Assembly: GCA_027489135.1 (NCBI GenBank) | Contig: JAIYAI010000329.1 | Location: 1 to 27,100, forward strand | Reading direction: 5' to 3' | DNA length: 27,100 nucleotides | Source of the DNA: Acetobacteraceae bacterium | GTDB taxonomy: Bacteria > Pseudomonadota > Alphaproteobacteria > Acetobacterales > Acetobacteraceae | Shown: one piece after another, positions 7,863 through 16,640 of the stretch | Numbering within the stretch: position 1 is the stretch's first letter | Layout of the letters: each line of letters opens with the position of its first letter | Notes under the pieces: generated by a model | The model's database searches: none | Seen by the model: the letters and a program-made list of their open reading frames with translations, nothing else | What the model was told of the DNA's origin: nothing | Program-made: the position numbers and the translations under genes

Positions 7863-10800
7863 TCAGGCGGCCTCCCCGCCGAGCAGCCGCGCCCGGGCGG
7901 TGCGGGTGTGGTTCGCGGCCTCCGCCGGATCATCGCCCGGCGGGGTGAGGTCGAGCCTAGGCGGCGCCGGGACCGCGTCGCCCGTCGGTTCCAGCATCAT
8001 GCCGGTGGTCTCGGCCGCGAGCGCCAGGTCGATCCGCGTGCCTGCCGCCAGGCCGGGCGCCGGCTGCAGGTCGAAGAGGGCGAGCAGCCCGTCTACCGGC
8101 CCCGCCGCCACGGCGGCCTGGATCTCGACCGTGACCACGCCTTCCGCCGCCGGCGTCACCGTCATGCGGCGCCGGGCGCCGGGATCGGCCCGCACGGCGA
8201 GCAGGCTGAGCGCCACGGGATCGAAGCGCAGCGTCAGCCGCGCCCGGGACAGCGCCTGCCCGGCGGCCAGCGTCACCGGCAGGGTCGCCAGACCGCCGGC
8301 GGTGGCGGGGAGGTCCGCCGGCACGGTCACGCCGGCGCCGGTGACGCGCGTCACCAGCACGACATCCTGCCCGGGCAGCATGCGCGGCGCGGTGCGCGGC
8401 GCCCGCCAGATCGCGGCACCGCTCTCCGCGCCCCCGATCAGGCGCAGCACGGGCCGCGCAGGATCGGCGGGATCGGCGGCCAGCGCACCGAGCACGCGCA
8501 GGCCCTGGCGGTCCGGCATGGGCTGCACCATCCCGTCGATCGCGGCGATCGCGAGGTCGAGCAGCGGCGCCGTCTCCGCGCCCAGGTCCTGCCCGATCAC
8601 CACCTCCAACAGGCCGAGGGTACGGTCGCCCTCCGGGATCGCCACGGGCGAGTCGACGGTGATCGCCACCGTCTCGTCACCATCGGCCGTCTCGATCCGC
8701 TCCAGGGCGATGGTCGCACCCTCGGGCAGGTCGGGGCCCGCATGGATGGCCGCGACGCCGAGGCGGGCCGGATCGAAGCCGGCGGTGAAGGCGATGCGCC
8801 GCGCCGTGCCGTCGCCGCGGAAGATCAGCGGCAGCCGGGTGGTGGCGCGCGTCGCACGGCGCGGCACGGCGACCGAGAAGGCGAGCGCCGCGGCGGCGAG
8901 GTTGGTGGCGAGGCGCGCAGCGGTGTCCTCGCGGATCGGGCCGGCATCGGCGGCGCGCTCCGGCGTGGGGCGCTCCTCCTCCACCATCGGCAGGTCGCCG
9001 GCGGGGGGCAACTGCCCCGGAGGTTCGACGGCCTCCGGCAGCGGCGCCTCGGCCGGGGCGATGGTGAGGGTGGGGACGCCATGCGCCGTACCAGCGGGCG
9101 GCGTCTCCGCGGTCGCGGCAGGCCGCGGGGTCTCGGCGGCCTGGCTGCGCGCCGGCGGCTGCGGGCGGCCCGAGCCGCCGGGCGGCAGCGCCGCCAGCAC
9201 CGGCCCTGGCGCCGGCGGCGGCGCCAGGAGGATCGGCGCCGTGGCCTGCAGCGGCGTCAGCGGCGGCAGCGCCTCGGGCTGCGGCGCGACGGTGACCAGG
9301 ATGGTCGGGTCCGGCGCGGGCATACCGGCGGGCACAGCCTCGGCCTCGACCACCAGCGGCGGCAGCAGCAACCGGCCCGACGCGACGCGCCAGGCATCGG
9401 CATAGACGCCCATGATCTCGGCGGCGGAGAGGCGCGTGCCGAGCAGGGTGCCGTCCGGCGTGCGGAACTCCGCCCCCATGCCGGAGTTGGTGCCGAGCAG
9501 GCCCCGCACCGTCCCCGCCCCGTCCTGCGGCCCGAGCAGCAGCGCGATATCGAGCCATTCGCCCATGTCGCGCACCGCCATCTGGCGGCCATCCGTCCAG
9601 GCGAGCACCACGTCGCGCGCCGTGGTCGCGGTGAGGCTGCCGCCGCCGAGCAGCAGGCTACCCGTGCCGAAGGGCGGCAGGCTGGCGAAGACGCCATCCA
9701 CCGCGATGCGCCCGCCGAGGTCGAAGGTGACGACGTCCTCGCCGACCCGCGCTGCGATCGCCGTGGTGATGCTGGTGCCCGGCATGCCGCGCCAGGGATC
9801 GAGGCGGACCTGGACGATGAAGCTGTCGCCGGGCGCCGTCGCCTCGACCAGCACGAAATCGCCGGTCGCCTGGAAGTCGTATTCGAAGCCGTCGAAGGTC
9901 TTGAGGTGAACGTCGCCCTCCGCCGTCGCGCGGGTGACGATGGTCAGGAGCAGCGTCCCGGTGGCGGTCTGGCCGTTGGCGTCCGTGACCGTGTAGCTGA
10001 CCTGGTCCCCGCCGGTATAGCCGATGGCCGCGGTGTAGAGGATCTTTCCATCCTGCACGATGGCGGTCCCGTGCGCGGGCAGGGTCAAGGCGGTGATGAC
10101 CAGGCCCGTGCCGGTGTCGTTGGCCAGCACGTCGACCAGCAGCGCCCCGTCCTCGACCAGGCGGGCTGCGTCCTCGCCCGCGAGGGGCGGCACATCGGCC
10201 AGCACGGTGAGGGTGACGCTGCCGCTGGCGGTCAAGCCGTTCGCGGCGGTGACGACATAGCTCAGCGTGTCGGTGCCAACGAAGCCGAAGGCCGCGCTGT
10301 AGAACAGCTTGCCGTCCTGGATCACCGCCGTGCCGTGGTTCGGCCTGCCGACCGAGGTCAGCACCAGGCCGGTGCCGCCGTCATTCGCCAGCAGGTCGAG
10401 CAGGACGCTGCGCCCCTGCACCACAGCGCCGCTGTCGGCGCCGGCAGTCGGCGCGACGGCGGTGACGGTCAGCCCGACCTGCACCGTGGCGGTGCCGTCG
10501 AAGGCGTCGACCACCGTGTAGGTGAAGGCGTCGAGCCCGACATAGCCGGCGGTCGGCGTGTAGCGGATCTTCCCCGCCTCCAGCACCGCCGCGCCATGCG
10601 CAGGCTGCGTCACGGACAGCAACGCGAGGCCGCTGCCGTTATCGTTCGCCAGCACGTCGATCAAGACGGAGTCATCCTGCGCCAGCGTCGCGCTGTCCGC
10701 CGTGCCGACCAGGGCCGGCCGCGCGGTGACGGTGACCGAGACGGTGCTGGACGCGGTGCGGGATTCGGCGTCGCGCACCGTGTAGCCGAAGCTGTCGGCG

Positions 10801-13800
10801 CCGCTGTAGCCCGCGGTCGGCGTGTAGAGCACCTTACCGGCCTGGATCACCGCGGTGCCGTGCAGCGGCGTCGTGACGCTGTCCAGCACGAGGCCCGTGC
10901 CGGCGTCGTTGCCCAGCACGTCGATGAGCACCGATCCGTTCTGCACCAGCGTCGCCGTGTCCGCCGCAAGGCTGGGCGGCGCGGTCGTCGCCTGCACGGT
11001 GATGGCAACGGTGCTGGACGCGGTCTGCGATGCGATGTCGGTGACGGTGTAGCCGAAGCTGTCCGCGCCGGTGTAACCGGCAGTCGGCGTGTAGCGGATC
11101 TTCCCGTTCTCGATCACCGCCGTGCCGTGCAGCGGCGTGCCCACCGCGGTGAGGGTGAGGCCGCTGCCGGAATCGTTGCCGAGCACGTCGATCAGCACCG
11201 AGCCGTCCTGCACCAGCGTCGCGGCATCGGCCGCCAGCACCGGCGGCGCGACGACAGCCTGGACCGTGACGGCGACGCCGCTACCGGCGACCTGGCCCTG
11301 GCTGTCGCGCACCGTGTAGCCGAAGCTGTCGGGACCGCTATAGCCGGCGGCCGGGGTGTAGCGGATCCTGCCGTTCTCGATCACCGCCGTGCCATGCGTC
11401 GGCGGCGTGACCGATTGCAGCGTCAGCCCGAGCCCGCTGTCGTTGCCGAGCACGTCGATCAGCACGGAGCCATCCTGAAGCACCGTCGCGGTATCGGCCG
11501 TGAGCGCGATCGGGGTGATCCCGGCCTCGATGGTCAGGGCGACCGTGGCGGTGGCGCTGACGTTGTTCGAATCCGTCACCGTGTAGGTGAAGCTGTCGGC
11601 GCCGAGATAGCCGGCGGGCGCGGTGTAGAGGATCTTCCCGTCCTGGATCACCGCCGTGCCCTGCGCGGGTGCGGTGACGCCGGTGATGGTCAGCCCCGTG
11701 CCGCCGTCATTCGCCAGCACGTCGAGCAGCAGCGCGGCACCCTGGGTGACCGTGGCACTGTCCGGCACCAGCACGGGACCATTCGCAAGGCCCGTGCTGA
11801 TGGCGCCGAGGCGGATAGATGCGGTGTTATCGCCGAAGGTGATCAGGTCGAAGCTGAGCGTCAGGTTCCGCCCGCGCGCGATCTGCGCGAGATCGATGGT
11901 GACGAGCACCGGCCCGCCGGCAAGGTCGAGCACATCGCCCGAGGCGAGGCCGCCCACCGTGACGCCTGTGGCGAAGCGGATCCTGCCATCCGCCTGCAGG
12001 TTAATCAGCGCGTCGGTGTTGCCGAGGCCGATCGCACCGAGCACCGAGGCGCCCGTCGCGGCATCGCGCAGCGCCACCTCGAAGGCTTCCGGCGGGCTCC
12101 CGACCGCCTGGGCGAGGGTCCCGCCCTGGAGGGTGAAGCGCAGCGTCGTCTCCGTCCCGCCAAGCGAGAGGGTCTGGCGCAGGGAGGACAACTGCGTGCG
12201 GTTTTCCGACAGGGTGGCGATGCCGCCCGCAAGGCCGACCGTGCCGGTGCTGGTCCAGCCGAAGCCCTGGGCCGCGGGGTCGCTGACCGCGAAATCGCCG
12301 TTCTGCAGCGGCCCGGCCGGCGCGACGGGCGCGGCGGCGAGGGCAGACGCCGTGGCGTCGCCATCGAGCATCGCCACGACGTCGCTGCGGACCACGACCG
12401 GCGCGATGGGCGCCACCGGCCTGTTGAGATCCTTCGCCGAGGGCAGCTTGCGCACACCGGCCTTCAGCGTGCTGGCCATGAGTGCGCCCTGGGCCAGGCC
12501 CGTCGGGATGTCATCGAGGCCGAGCGCGTGGCCGAACTCGTGCTGGAGCACCGTCAGCAGGTCGAAGCGCGCCGCCGCTTCGGTCCCCGGGCGGGCGAGC
12601 AGCGTGCCGTCGGGTCCGGTACCGTAGTCCTCGGCCCCGAGGCCGGCGTACCAGCCCAGGCCCGCGCCGGACGCATCCAGCGTGACGGTCCCGTTGCTGT
12701 AGGCCCCGATCGCGCCGCCCGACAGCAGGCCGATATTGATCCGGATGGTGTCGAGTCGCGCCGCCGCCCCGGAGACCAGGCCGCTATCGATCCAGTACTC
12801 CTTCGCAAGCTCCGCCGCGGCGGTCACCGCCTCCAGACTCAACGTCGTCGTCGGCGTGCCGGTGACGATGATCGACCGCTCGGCCAGTTGCGGCGAGGGC
12901 GGGACCGCGACGTAGTCGTTGTCGTCCGGCGTGGTGCCCAGGCTGACATTCTGGAGGATGAACAACGCGCTGAAGGCGTCGAGCGGGTTCGAGGAGCCGT
13001 CGAAGGCGATGGCGCTGTCGCCGGGCCCGACGATGGCGCCGTCGAGGCTGCGGTTGCTGTCGGTGTTGATCGCCTTGAAGGAGATCAGCACCGAGCGTCC
13101 CTTGAATGCCGCGGGGATCGCCACGTGGCCGGCAATGTTCTGGAAGAAGGCGCCGTCGATCCGGATGTCCTCGTGCACGGCCACGGCGGTATTGGTGATG
13201 GCGTCGAGCGGTCCGGTACGGTTGGCGACCTCATTGGCATCGGCCAGCGCGATGGTCACGCGCACCTTGGTGCTGGGCGTGAGCGCCAGCGGCACGTAGA
13301 GGTTGAAGTTCACCCAGCTCGCGTCCTGCGGGACGAAGAGCCGGTCATGCGTCAGCGTGGAGAAGTCGGAGAGGTTGGTGACGCTGGCGAAGACCGCGTC
13401 GGTGAACTCCTTGTAGGAATCGTCGTTGCCCGTCGCCAGTTCGAAGGCGGTGCGCAGGACGGTCTGCAGCGCGGTCGCGCCGCCGAAGAGTATGCCCTGG
13501 CCAGGCTGCGGCAGCAGCGAGGTGAGGATGGCGTCGGCGTTGTTGATCAGGAAGCCCTTGAACTTCTCGATCGCGCTGGCCTGGAAGAGATTCTTGCCGT
13601 CGAGCTTGAAGATCTCGCCGAGGTTGACCGCACCGATCTGGGCGCTGGCAAGCGGACTGACAGTGTTGCCGTCCAGCCACTTCTGCACATTGGTGGCGAA
13701 GCGGTCGGCTGACTCGAGTTGCGCGAAGAAATCCGTGCCCTCGCCACCGAGCCCATCGGCGCCGAAGGTCTTGACGAACTGGGCGTAAAGCTCCGGCACG

Positions 13801-16610
13801 GCATTGGGGTCCGGGATCTCCGGGATGCGGAAGGCGCCGGCCTTCTTCAGATAGAGCGTCTTCAGGTAGTCCGCGACCTTGTCGACCGCCGATGAGATAT
13901 AGCTGTCGACGACCGGCTTGACCTGGTCCTTCACGTTCGTCGGCACGACGAAGAGGCCGGTGACGTCGAGCGAACCGCCGATCTGCCCGAAGCCCGGCAC
14001 GTTGACCTTGGCGCCGAGCCGGAAGCCCGAGCCGCCATGGAAGGACCAGCCCGGCAGTTGGTAGCTCAGCGGGAAGCGGCCCCAATCGGCGGTCGGGTCG
14101 TAGATGTGCGTGAACAGCGACTGCCGGATGCCTTGCTGGAAATTGCCGTTGAAGACGGTCTCCACCGCGGGCACGTGATCGGGGTCGAGCCCCGCTTCGG
14201 TGTTGCTCTCCGAGGTCTCGGTCTTCTCGCCGGACGGGTTGGCGGGTGCGAACTCGAAGCCGCCACCGTTGAAGGCGAAGTAGAAGCCGGCGCCGACGCC
14301 CTCCTTGATCACGCTGTTGCCGAGGGGAATGCCGGCGCTGGCGGCGATGTACTGACCCTGCGGGTTGCCCTCGTCGAGCACGCGCTTCGGATCGGCGAAG
14401 TACCAGCCGGTGGAGGAATACTCCTGCCCGGTCAGCGGGATGCCGAAGGCGGTAGCGCGCAGGCCGGTGTCGCTGAGGCGTCGCCAGATGTTCGCGCCCT
14501 GGAAGCTCTGGATCGAGGTGTTGATCGTCCCCGCATACCACTGCCAGACACGGCTGTGCGCGCCGCCGACGCCGAGACCCAGGCCCTGCAGCGCAATGCC
14601 GAGAGTCGTGAAGTCCTCCGATCCGAAACCGGAGAGCTGGTCGAGGCTCTGGTTGATGTCCGTGGTCGCAATGGGCCGTCCGTTCGGCGTGGCGGTGAAG
14701 GTGGGCACGGTGACCGCCTTCTCCTCGACCAGGGCCTTGAGCCGGTCGAATTCCTGCCGCGCCGTGCCGACGAGCTTCTCCACCGCCTCGGACTTCAGCA
14801 GTGCGACGAGGTCGGCGAGCGCCTTTTCCGTCCGCTCGGTCTCGAAGACAAGAAGCTGGCGCACCGTCTCCTGCGCATGCTCCAGCACCTTGCGGCCGAG
14901 CGTCTCCAGCGCTGTCTTCGCATCGGCGACGACCTGGGCGCCGAAATCGCGCAGCGCCGCCTCCGCATCGGCCTTGTTCTTCAGCACCAGCGCGTCGAGC
15001 GCCTGCGTCGCCCGGATCCTGATCTCCTCGATCAGGTTGACGAAGGTCGTCTTCAGCCTGTCGACCGTCAGGTTGCCGAGCTCGGTCGCCACCGTCAGCG
15101 CATTCTCGAGCTTTGCGGTCGAGAGTTTCGTGACGATGGTGTCCAGCAGGGTCTCGCCGAACTGCGTCGCTGTCGTCTCCACCAGCGCCGAGAGGTCCGT
15201 CAGAAGCTGACCGGCGGCGTCGATCGCGTTCTGGCGGATGCGGTTCGCCAGGCCCTGCGCGGCCGCCTTGGCGTCGCCCACCAGCGTGTCGATGAAGGCG
15301 TTGAACTGGGCCTCCGTCTCCTGCTGGATCTTCTGCTCGAGGTCCCGGACGGCCTGCTTGGCGTCGGTCACGAACTGCGTGCGCAGGCGATCGATCGCCG
15401 CTCCCGTATCCGCCTTCACCGCGACGACGAGGGCGTCGAACGCACGCTTCGCATCAGCGACAATGATCGCCTTCTGCTGGTTGAAGAACTGCAGCGCCTT
15501 GGCCGCCGCCTCCCTCGGGTCGCCGATCGCCGTGAACACCGTGCCGGCGACGTTGAAGGCATAGGCCAGGTTGTTGGACTGGGAGGTCTCGGTCGCCGCC
15601 TGCTGGTAGTAGTTGTCGGCGAAGCGGATGTTGTTCCAGTAGACGACGTCCGGATCCTTGAAGTCGGCATAGGGGATCGGATCGATGGCGATGCCGAGCG
15701 CGTCCGCCGCCAGCAGCATACGCTCGATGGCCCGGTTCAGGCGGTCCACGACGCGGGCGATGACGCCCGCCGTCGGGTTGCCCACCGCGAGCGAGGCGAC
15801 CGCCGCCGTCTTCGCCACCACGAGAACATTCTCGACGGTCTTCAGCAGCGCCGAGAGCGGGATGTCGAGGCTCGCCTGGTCGAACTCATGGGGATCCAGC
15901 GAGGTCATCTGGATGTCGGTCTTCGACGGGAAATAGGTCCCGAGCCGCTGGATCACCTCCGAGTTCACCGAGGTGCCGCGCGAGTGGCCGATGAAGTGCA
16001 GGGCGGAGCCGAACAGCTTCCCGCCGGTCTGCACGTTCAGCTCGACGAGGGAGGCGAAGATCGAGTCGGCCGCGGCCTCGGAGAAGCCGGTGTCGCTGAT
16101 CGCGCTCTCGGCATACCAGTCGGAGACCAGCACGACGCTCTTGCCGGTCTTCAGCGCCGCGGCGCCGTAGACGGTACGGTTGCCGTCCGCGTCCCGGGGC
16201 GAGTTCACGTCCACCCAGCGCCCGGTCTGCTTGTCGTACTGCAGCACCACGCCGCCGCCATCCGCCGCCGCGACCAGCTCGCCCATCTCCATGAAGGCCC
16301 GGGGCGCGAGCAGGCGGTAGTTGTTGTCGGGCACGAGCACCGCAGGATCGAACTGGAATCCGTGCGTCAGCACCGTGACGGTGCCGTAGGTGGCTGTTGC
16401 GGCGATCGGCGCCGTGCGGAAGCTGGCCGACGTCCGGGAGCCGTAGTCCTCGCGCAGTTGCACGCCCCAGTAGTAGCTCTGGCCGGCGGTCAGGATGCGC
16501 GAGAGGGCGGCGTCGAAGACGATCTCGGTCTGCCGCTCGCTCCAGAGTGCCTGGACGAATTCCTGCTTCGTGACGGTCCGGTCGATCCCGATCGTGTACC
16601 GGTACCCCAT
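7863..16610 (-). CDS. Giant multidomain surface protein, part 2: hydrolase, metalloprotease, cadherin-like repeats, VWD, cohesin-like
   Basis: This ORF of 2,915 residues has no signal peptide and starts inside a fibronectin-III-like domain (residues 1-70). Domains in order are an alpha/beta hydrolase (about 72-345 and 640-700, GHSRG with Ser210) split by a long amphipathic-helical insertion (about 355-635), then a poorly recognised region (700-1260). A matrixin-like zinc protease (about 1260-1390, HEFGHALGLDD) is followed by a CBM-like beta-sandwich (about 1425-1600), seven tandem-95 cadherin-like repeats (about 1610-2225), a VWD domain (about 2225-2413), a Pro/Ala-rich linker (about 2415-2555) and two cohesin-like domains (about 2577-2703 and 2747-2870). 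No RTX nonapeptides are seen. A weak GAAGG ribosome site (16618-16622) 7 bases before the ATG leaves separate translation possible. I favour it being the C-terminal part of one gene with the ORF upstream. It is likely extracellular or surface-attached. Confidence 0.88.
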   Translation of the reverse strand: MGYRYTIGIDRTVTKQEFVQALWSERQTEIVFDAALSRILTAGQSYYWGVQLREDYGSRTSASFRTAPIAATATYGTVTVLTHGFQFDPAVLVPDNNYRLLAPRAFMEMGELVAAADGGGVVLQYDKQTGRWVDVNSPRDADGNRTVYGAAALKTGKSVVLVSDWYAESAISDTGFSEAAADSIFASLVELNVQTGGKLFGSALHFIGHSRGTSVNSEVIQRLGTYFPSKTDIQMTSLDPHEFDQASLDIPLSALLKTVENVLVVAKTAAVASLAVGNPTAGVIARVVDRLNRAIERMLLAADALGIAIDPIPYADFKDPDVVYWNNIRFADNYYQQAATETSQSNNLAYAFNVAGTVFTAIGDPREAAAKALQFFNQQKAIIVADAKRAFDALVVAVKADTGAAIDRLRTQFVTDAKQAVRDLEQKIQQETEAQFNAFIDTLVGDAKAAAQGLANRIRQNAIDAAGQLLTDLSALVETTATQFGETLLDTIVTKLSTAKLENALTVATELGNLTVDRLKTTFVNLIEEIRIRATQALDALVLKNKADAEAALRDFGAQVVADAKTALETLGRKVLEHAQETVRQLLVFETERTEKALADLVALLKSEAVEKLVGTARQEFDRLKALVEEKAVTVPTFTATPNGRPIATTDINQSLDQLSGFGSEDFTTLGIALQGLGLGVGGAHSRVWQWYAGTINTSIQSFQGANIWRRLSDTGLRATAFGIPLTGQEYSSTGWYFADPKRVLDEGNPQGQYIAASAGIPLGNSVIKEGVGAGFYFAFNGGGFEFAPANPSGEKTETSESNTEAGLDPDHVPAVETVFNGNFQQGIRQSLFTHIYDPTADWGRFPLSYQLPGWSFHGGSGFRLGAKVNVPGFGQIGGSLDVTGLFVVPTNVKDQVKPVVDSYISSAVDKVADYLKTLYLKKAGAFRIPEIPDPNAVPELYAQFVKTFGADGLGGEGTDFFAQLESADRFATNVQKWLDGNTVSPLASAQIGAVNLGEIFKLDGKNLFQASAIEKFKGFLINNADAILTSLLPQPGQGILFGGATALQTVLRTAFELATGNDDSYKEFTDAVFASVTNLSDFSTLTHDRLFVPQDASWVNFNLYVPLALTPSTKVRVTIALADANEVANRTGPLDAITNTAVAVHEDIRIDGAFFQNIAGHVAIPAAFKGRSVLISFKAINTDSNRSLDGAIVGPGDSAIAFDGSSNPLDAFSALFILQNVSLGTTPDDNDYVAVPPSPQLAERSIIVTGTPTTTLSLEAVTAAAELAKEYWIDSGLVSGAAARLDTIRINIGLLSGGAIGAYSNGTVTLDASGAGLGWYAGLGAEDYGTGPDGTLLARPGTEAAARFDLLTVLQHEFGHALGLDDIPTGLAQGALMASTLKAGVRKLPSAKDLNRPVAPIAPVVVRSDVVAMLDGDATASALAAAPVAPAGPLQNGDFAVSDPAAQGFGWTSTGTVGLAGGIATLSENRTQLSSLRQTLSLGGTETTLRFTLQGGTLAQAVGSPPEAFEVALRDAATGASVLGAIGLGNTDALINLQADGRIRFATGVTVGGLASGDVLDLAGGPVLVTIDLAQIARGRNLTLSFDLITFGDNTASIRLGAISTGLANGPVLVPDSATVTQGAALLLDVLANDGGTGLTITGVTAPAQGTAVIQDGKILYTAPAGYLGADSFTYTVTDSNNVSATATVALTIEAGITPIALTADTATVLQDGSVLIDVLGNDSGLGLTLQSVTPPTHGTAVIENGRIRYTPAAGYSGPDSFGYTVRDSQGQVAGSGVAVTVQAVVAPPVLAADAATLVQDGSVLIDVLGNDSGSGLTLTAVGTPLHGTAVIENGKIRYTPTAGYTGADSFGYTVTDIASQTASSTVAITVQATTAPPSLAADTATLVQNGSVLIDVLGNDAGTGLVLDSVTTPLHGTAVIQAGKVLYTPTAGYSGADSFGYTVRDAESRTASSTVSVTVTARPALVGTADSATLAQDDSVLIDVLANDNGSGLALLSVTQPAHGAAVLEAGKIRYTPTAGYVGLDAFTYTVVDAFDGTATVQVGLTVTAVAPTAGADSGAVVQGRSVLLDLLANDGGTGLVLTSVGRPNHGTAVIQDGKLFYSAAFGFVGTDTLSYVVTAANGLTASGSVTLTVLADVPPLAGEDAARLVEDGALLVDVLANDTGTGLVITALTLPAHGTAIVQDGKILYTAAIGYTGGDQVSYTVTDANGQTATGTLLLTIVTRATAEGDVHLKTFDGFEYDFQATGDFVLVEATAPGDSFIVQVRLDPWRGMPGTSITTAIAARVGEDVVTFDLGGRIAVDGVFASLPPFGTGSLLLGGGSLTATTARDVVLAWTDGRQMAVRDMGEWLDIALLLGPQDGAGTVRGLLGTNSGMGAEFRTPDGTLLGTRLSAAEIMGVYADAWRVASGRLLLPPLVVEAEAVPAGMPAPDPTILVTVAPQPEALPPLTPLQATAPILLAPPPAPGPVLAALPPGGSGRPQPPARSQAAETPRPAATAETPPAGTAHGVPTLTIAPAEAPLPEAVEPPGQLPPAGDLPMVEEERPTPERAADAGPIREDTAARLATNLAAAALAFSVAVPRRATRATTRLPLIFRGDGTARRIAFTAGFDPARLGVAAIHAGPDLPEGATIALERIETADGDETVAITVDSPVAIPEGDRTLGLLEVVIGQDLGAETAPLLDLAIAAIDGMVQPMPDRQGLRVLGALAADPADPARPVLRLIGGAESGAAIWRAPRTAPRMLPGQDVVLVTRVTGAGVTVPADLPATAGGLATLPVTLAAGQALSRARLTLRFDPVALSLLAVRADPGARRRMTVTPAAEGVVTVEIQAAVAAGPVDGLLALFDLQPAPGLAAGTRIDLALAAETTGMMLEPTGDAVPAPPRLDLTPPGDDPAEAANHTRTARARLLGGEAA
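8000..8880 (-). other. Two cohesin-like domains at the C-terminus of the giant protein
   Basis: Two beta-rich modules follow the cohesin pattern: an N-terminal strand rich in small and Val residues, a 'FDPARLGV' or 'FDPVALSL' segment where cohesins have YDP..L, and a later glycine-led strand with a hydrophobic pair (TLGLLEVVIG, GLLALFDLQP). Cohesins bind dockerins. A dockerin-like segment is present in the upstream ORF at about 20310-20455. Other members of the same fold (carbohydrate-binding or pilus-like sandwiches) remain possible. Confidence 0.55.
9372..9935 (-). other. von Willebrand factor type D-like domain
   Basis: The segment opens with GDVHLKTFDGFEYDFQATGD, the hallmark start of VWD domains (GDPH..TFDG..Y.F...G). 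It continues through a beta-rich stretch to a GLLGTNSG motif corresponding to the VWD 'GLCG..N' segment. The usual cysteines are missing, as is common in bacterial versions. It would be an extracellular interaction domain. Confidence 0.75.
9938..11783 (-). repeat. Seven tandem cadherin-like ('tandem-95'/Big_9-type) repeats, about 267 bp each
   Basis: Seven copies with an 89-residue period (counted between copies 2 and 3) share a VLxNDxGxGL motif, then HGTAVIQDGKILYTP and GxDSFxYTVxD. The repeats are evident at DNA level too, for example the recurring block around 10309, 11105 and 11640 that encodes IQDGK/IENGK followed by HGTAV. The NDxGxG motif and the Asp-rich edges suggest Ca2+-dependent rigid rods. 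Copies 2 to 4 are the most alike, which points to recent internal duplication. Confidence 0.85.
12430..12840 (-). other. Matrixin-like metalloprotease site inside the giant protein
   Basis: The motif DLLTVLQHEFGHALGLDD supplies His1357, Glu1358, His1361 and an Asp at 1367 in the third-ligand position (HExxHxxGxxD). A Met-turn candidate, Met1378, lies 21 residues after His1357. The preceding AAAELAKEYWIDSG...LDASGAGLGW segment fits the N-terminal part of metzincin domains. Asp instead of His as third ligand is known in some metzincins. The site could process the giant protein itself or external substrates; neither is shown by the sequence. Confidence 0.75.
14490..16390 (-). other. Alpha/beta hydrolase domain interrupted by an amphipathic-helix insertion
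   Basis: The domain opens with VLTHGF (oxyanion-type His-Gly, residues 81-85), the nucleophile elbow GHSRG (Ser210) and LDPHEFD (Asp240 as acid candidate). After ADNYYQ (331-336) comes a roughly 280-residue run of Ala/Lys/Glu/Leu-rich helix (about 355-635) with apolipoprotein-like periodicity. The globular part then resumes at NGRPIATTDIN (643 on) and AHSRVWQWYAG, whose His685 is the best candidate for the catalytic histidine. Lipase/esterase activity is plausible; the substrate is unknown. Confidence 0.65.
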
Positions 16611-16637
16611 CTTGAAGCCTTCGGCGAAATTCTGCTT

Positions 16638-16640
16638 CTA
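16638..16640 (-). other. In-frame TAG separating the two giant ORFs
   Basis: The upstream ORF ends ...NPNRIYT-TAG. The same frame continues KQNFAEGFK and then the ATG of the downstream ORF at 16610. Apart from this one codon the frame is open from 27100 to 7866. TAG is an ordinary stop in this genome: the SecA-like and M50 genes both end with it. Confidence 0.9.

Noticed and set aside
9938..11783. CRISPR array or minisatellite
   Set aside because: The 267-base period is in frame and each unit encodes a full cadherin-like fold. There are no short repeats with unique spacers.
5898..13712. A plus-strand open frame of 2,604 codons antisense to the M50, GAF-HlyD and giant genes
   Set aside because: The translation is Arg/Gly/His/Gln-rich low-complexity with no domain. 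It spans three real genes with recognisable domains and arises from GC-rich third positions. The length is striking but is a codon-bias artefact.
16638..16640. Genome-wide reassignment of TAG as a sense codon
   Set aside because: The SecA-like gene (3800-3802) and the M50 gene (3815-3817) both stop at TAG, so TAG works as a stop here.
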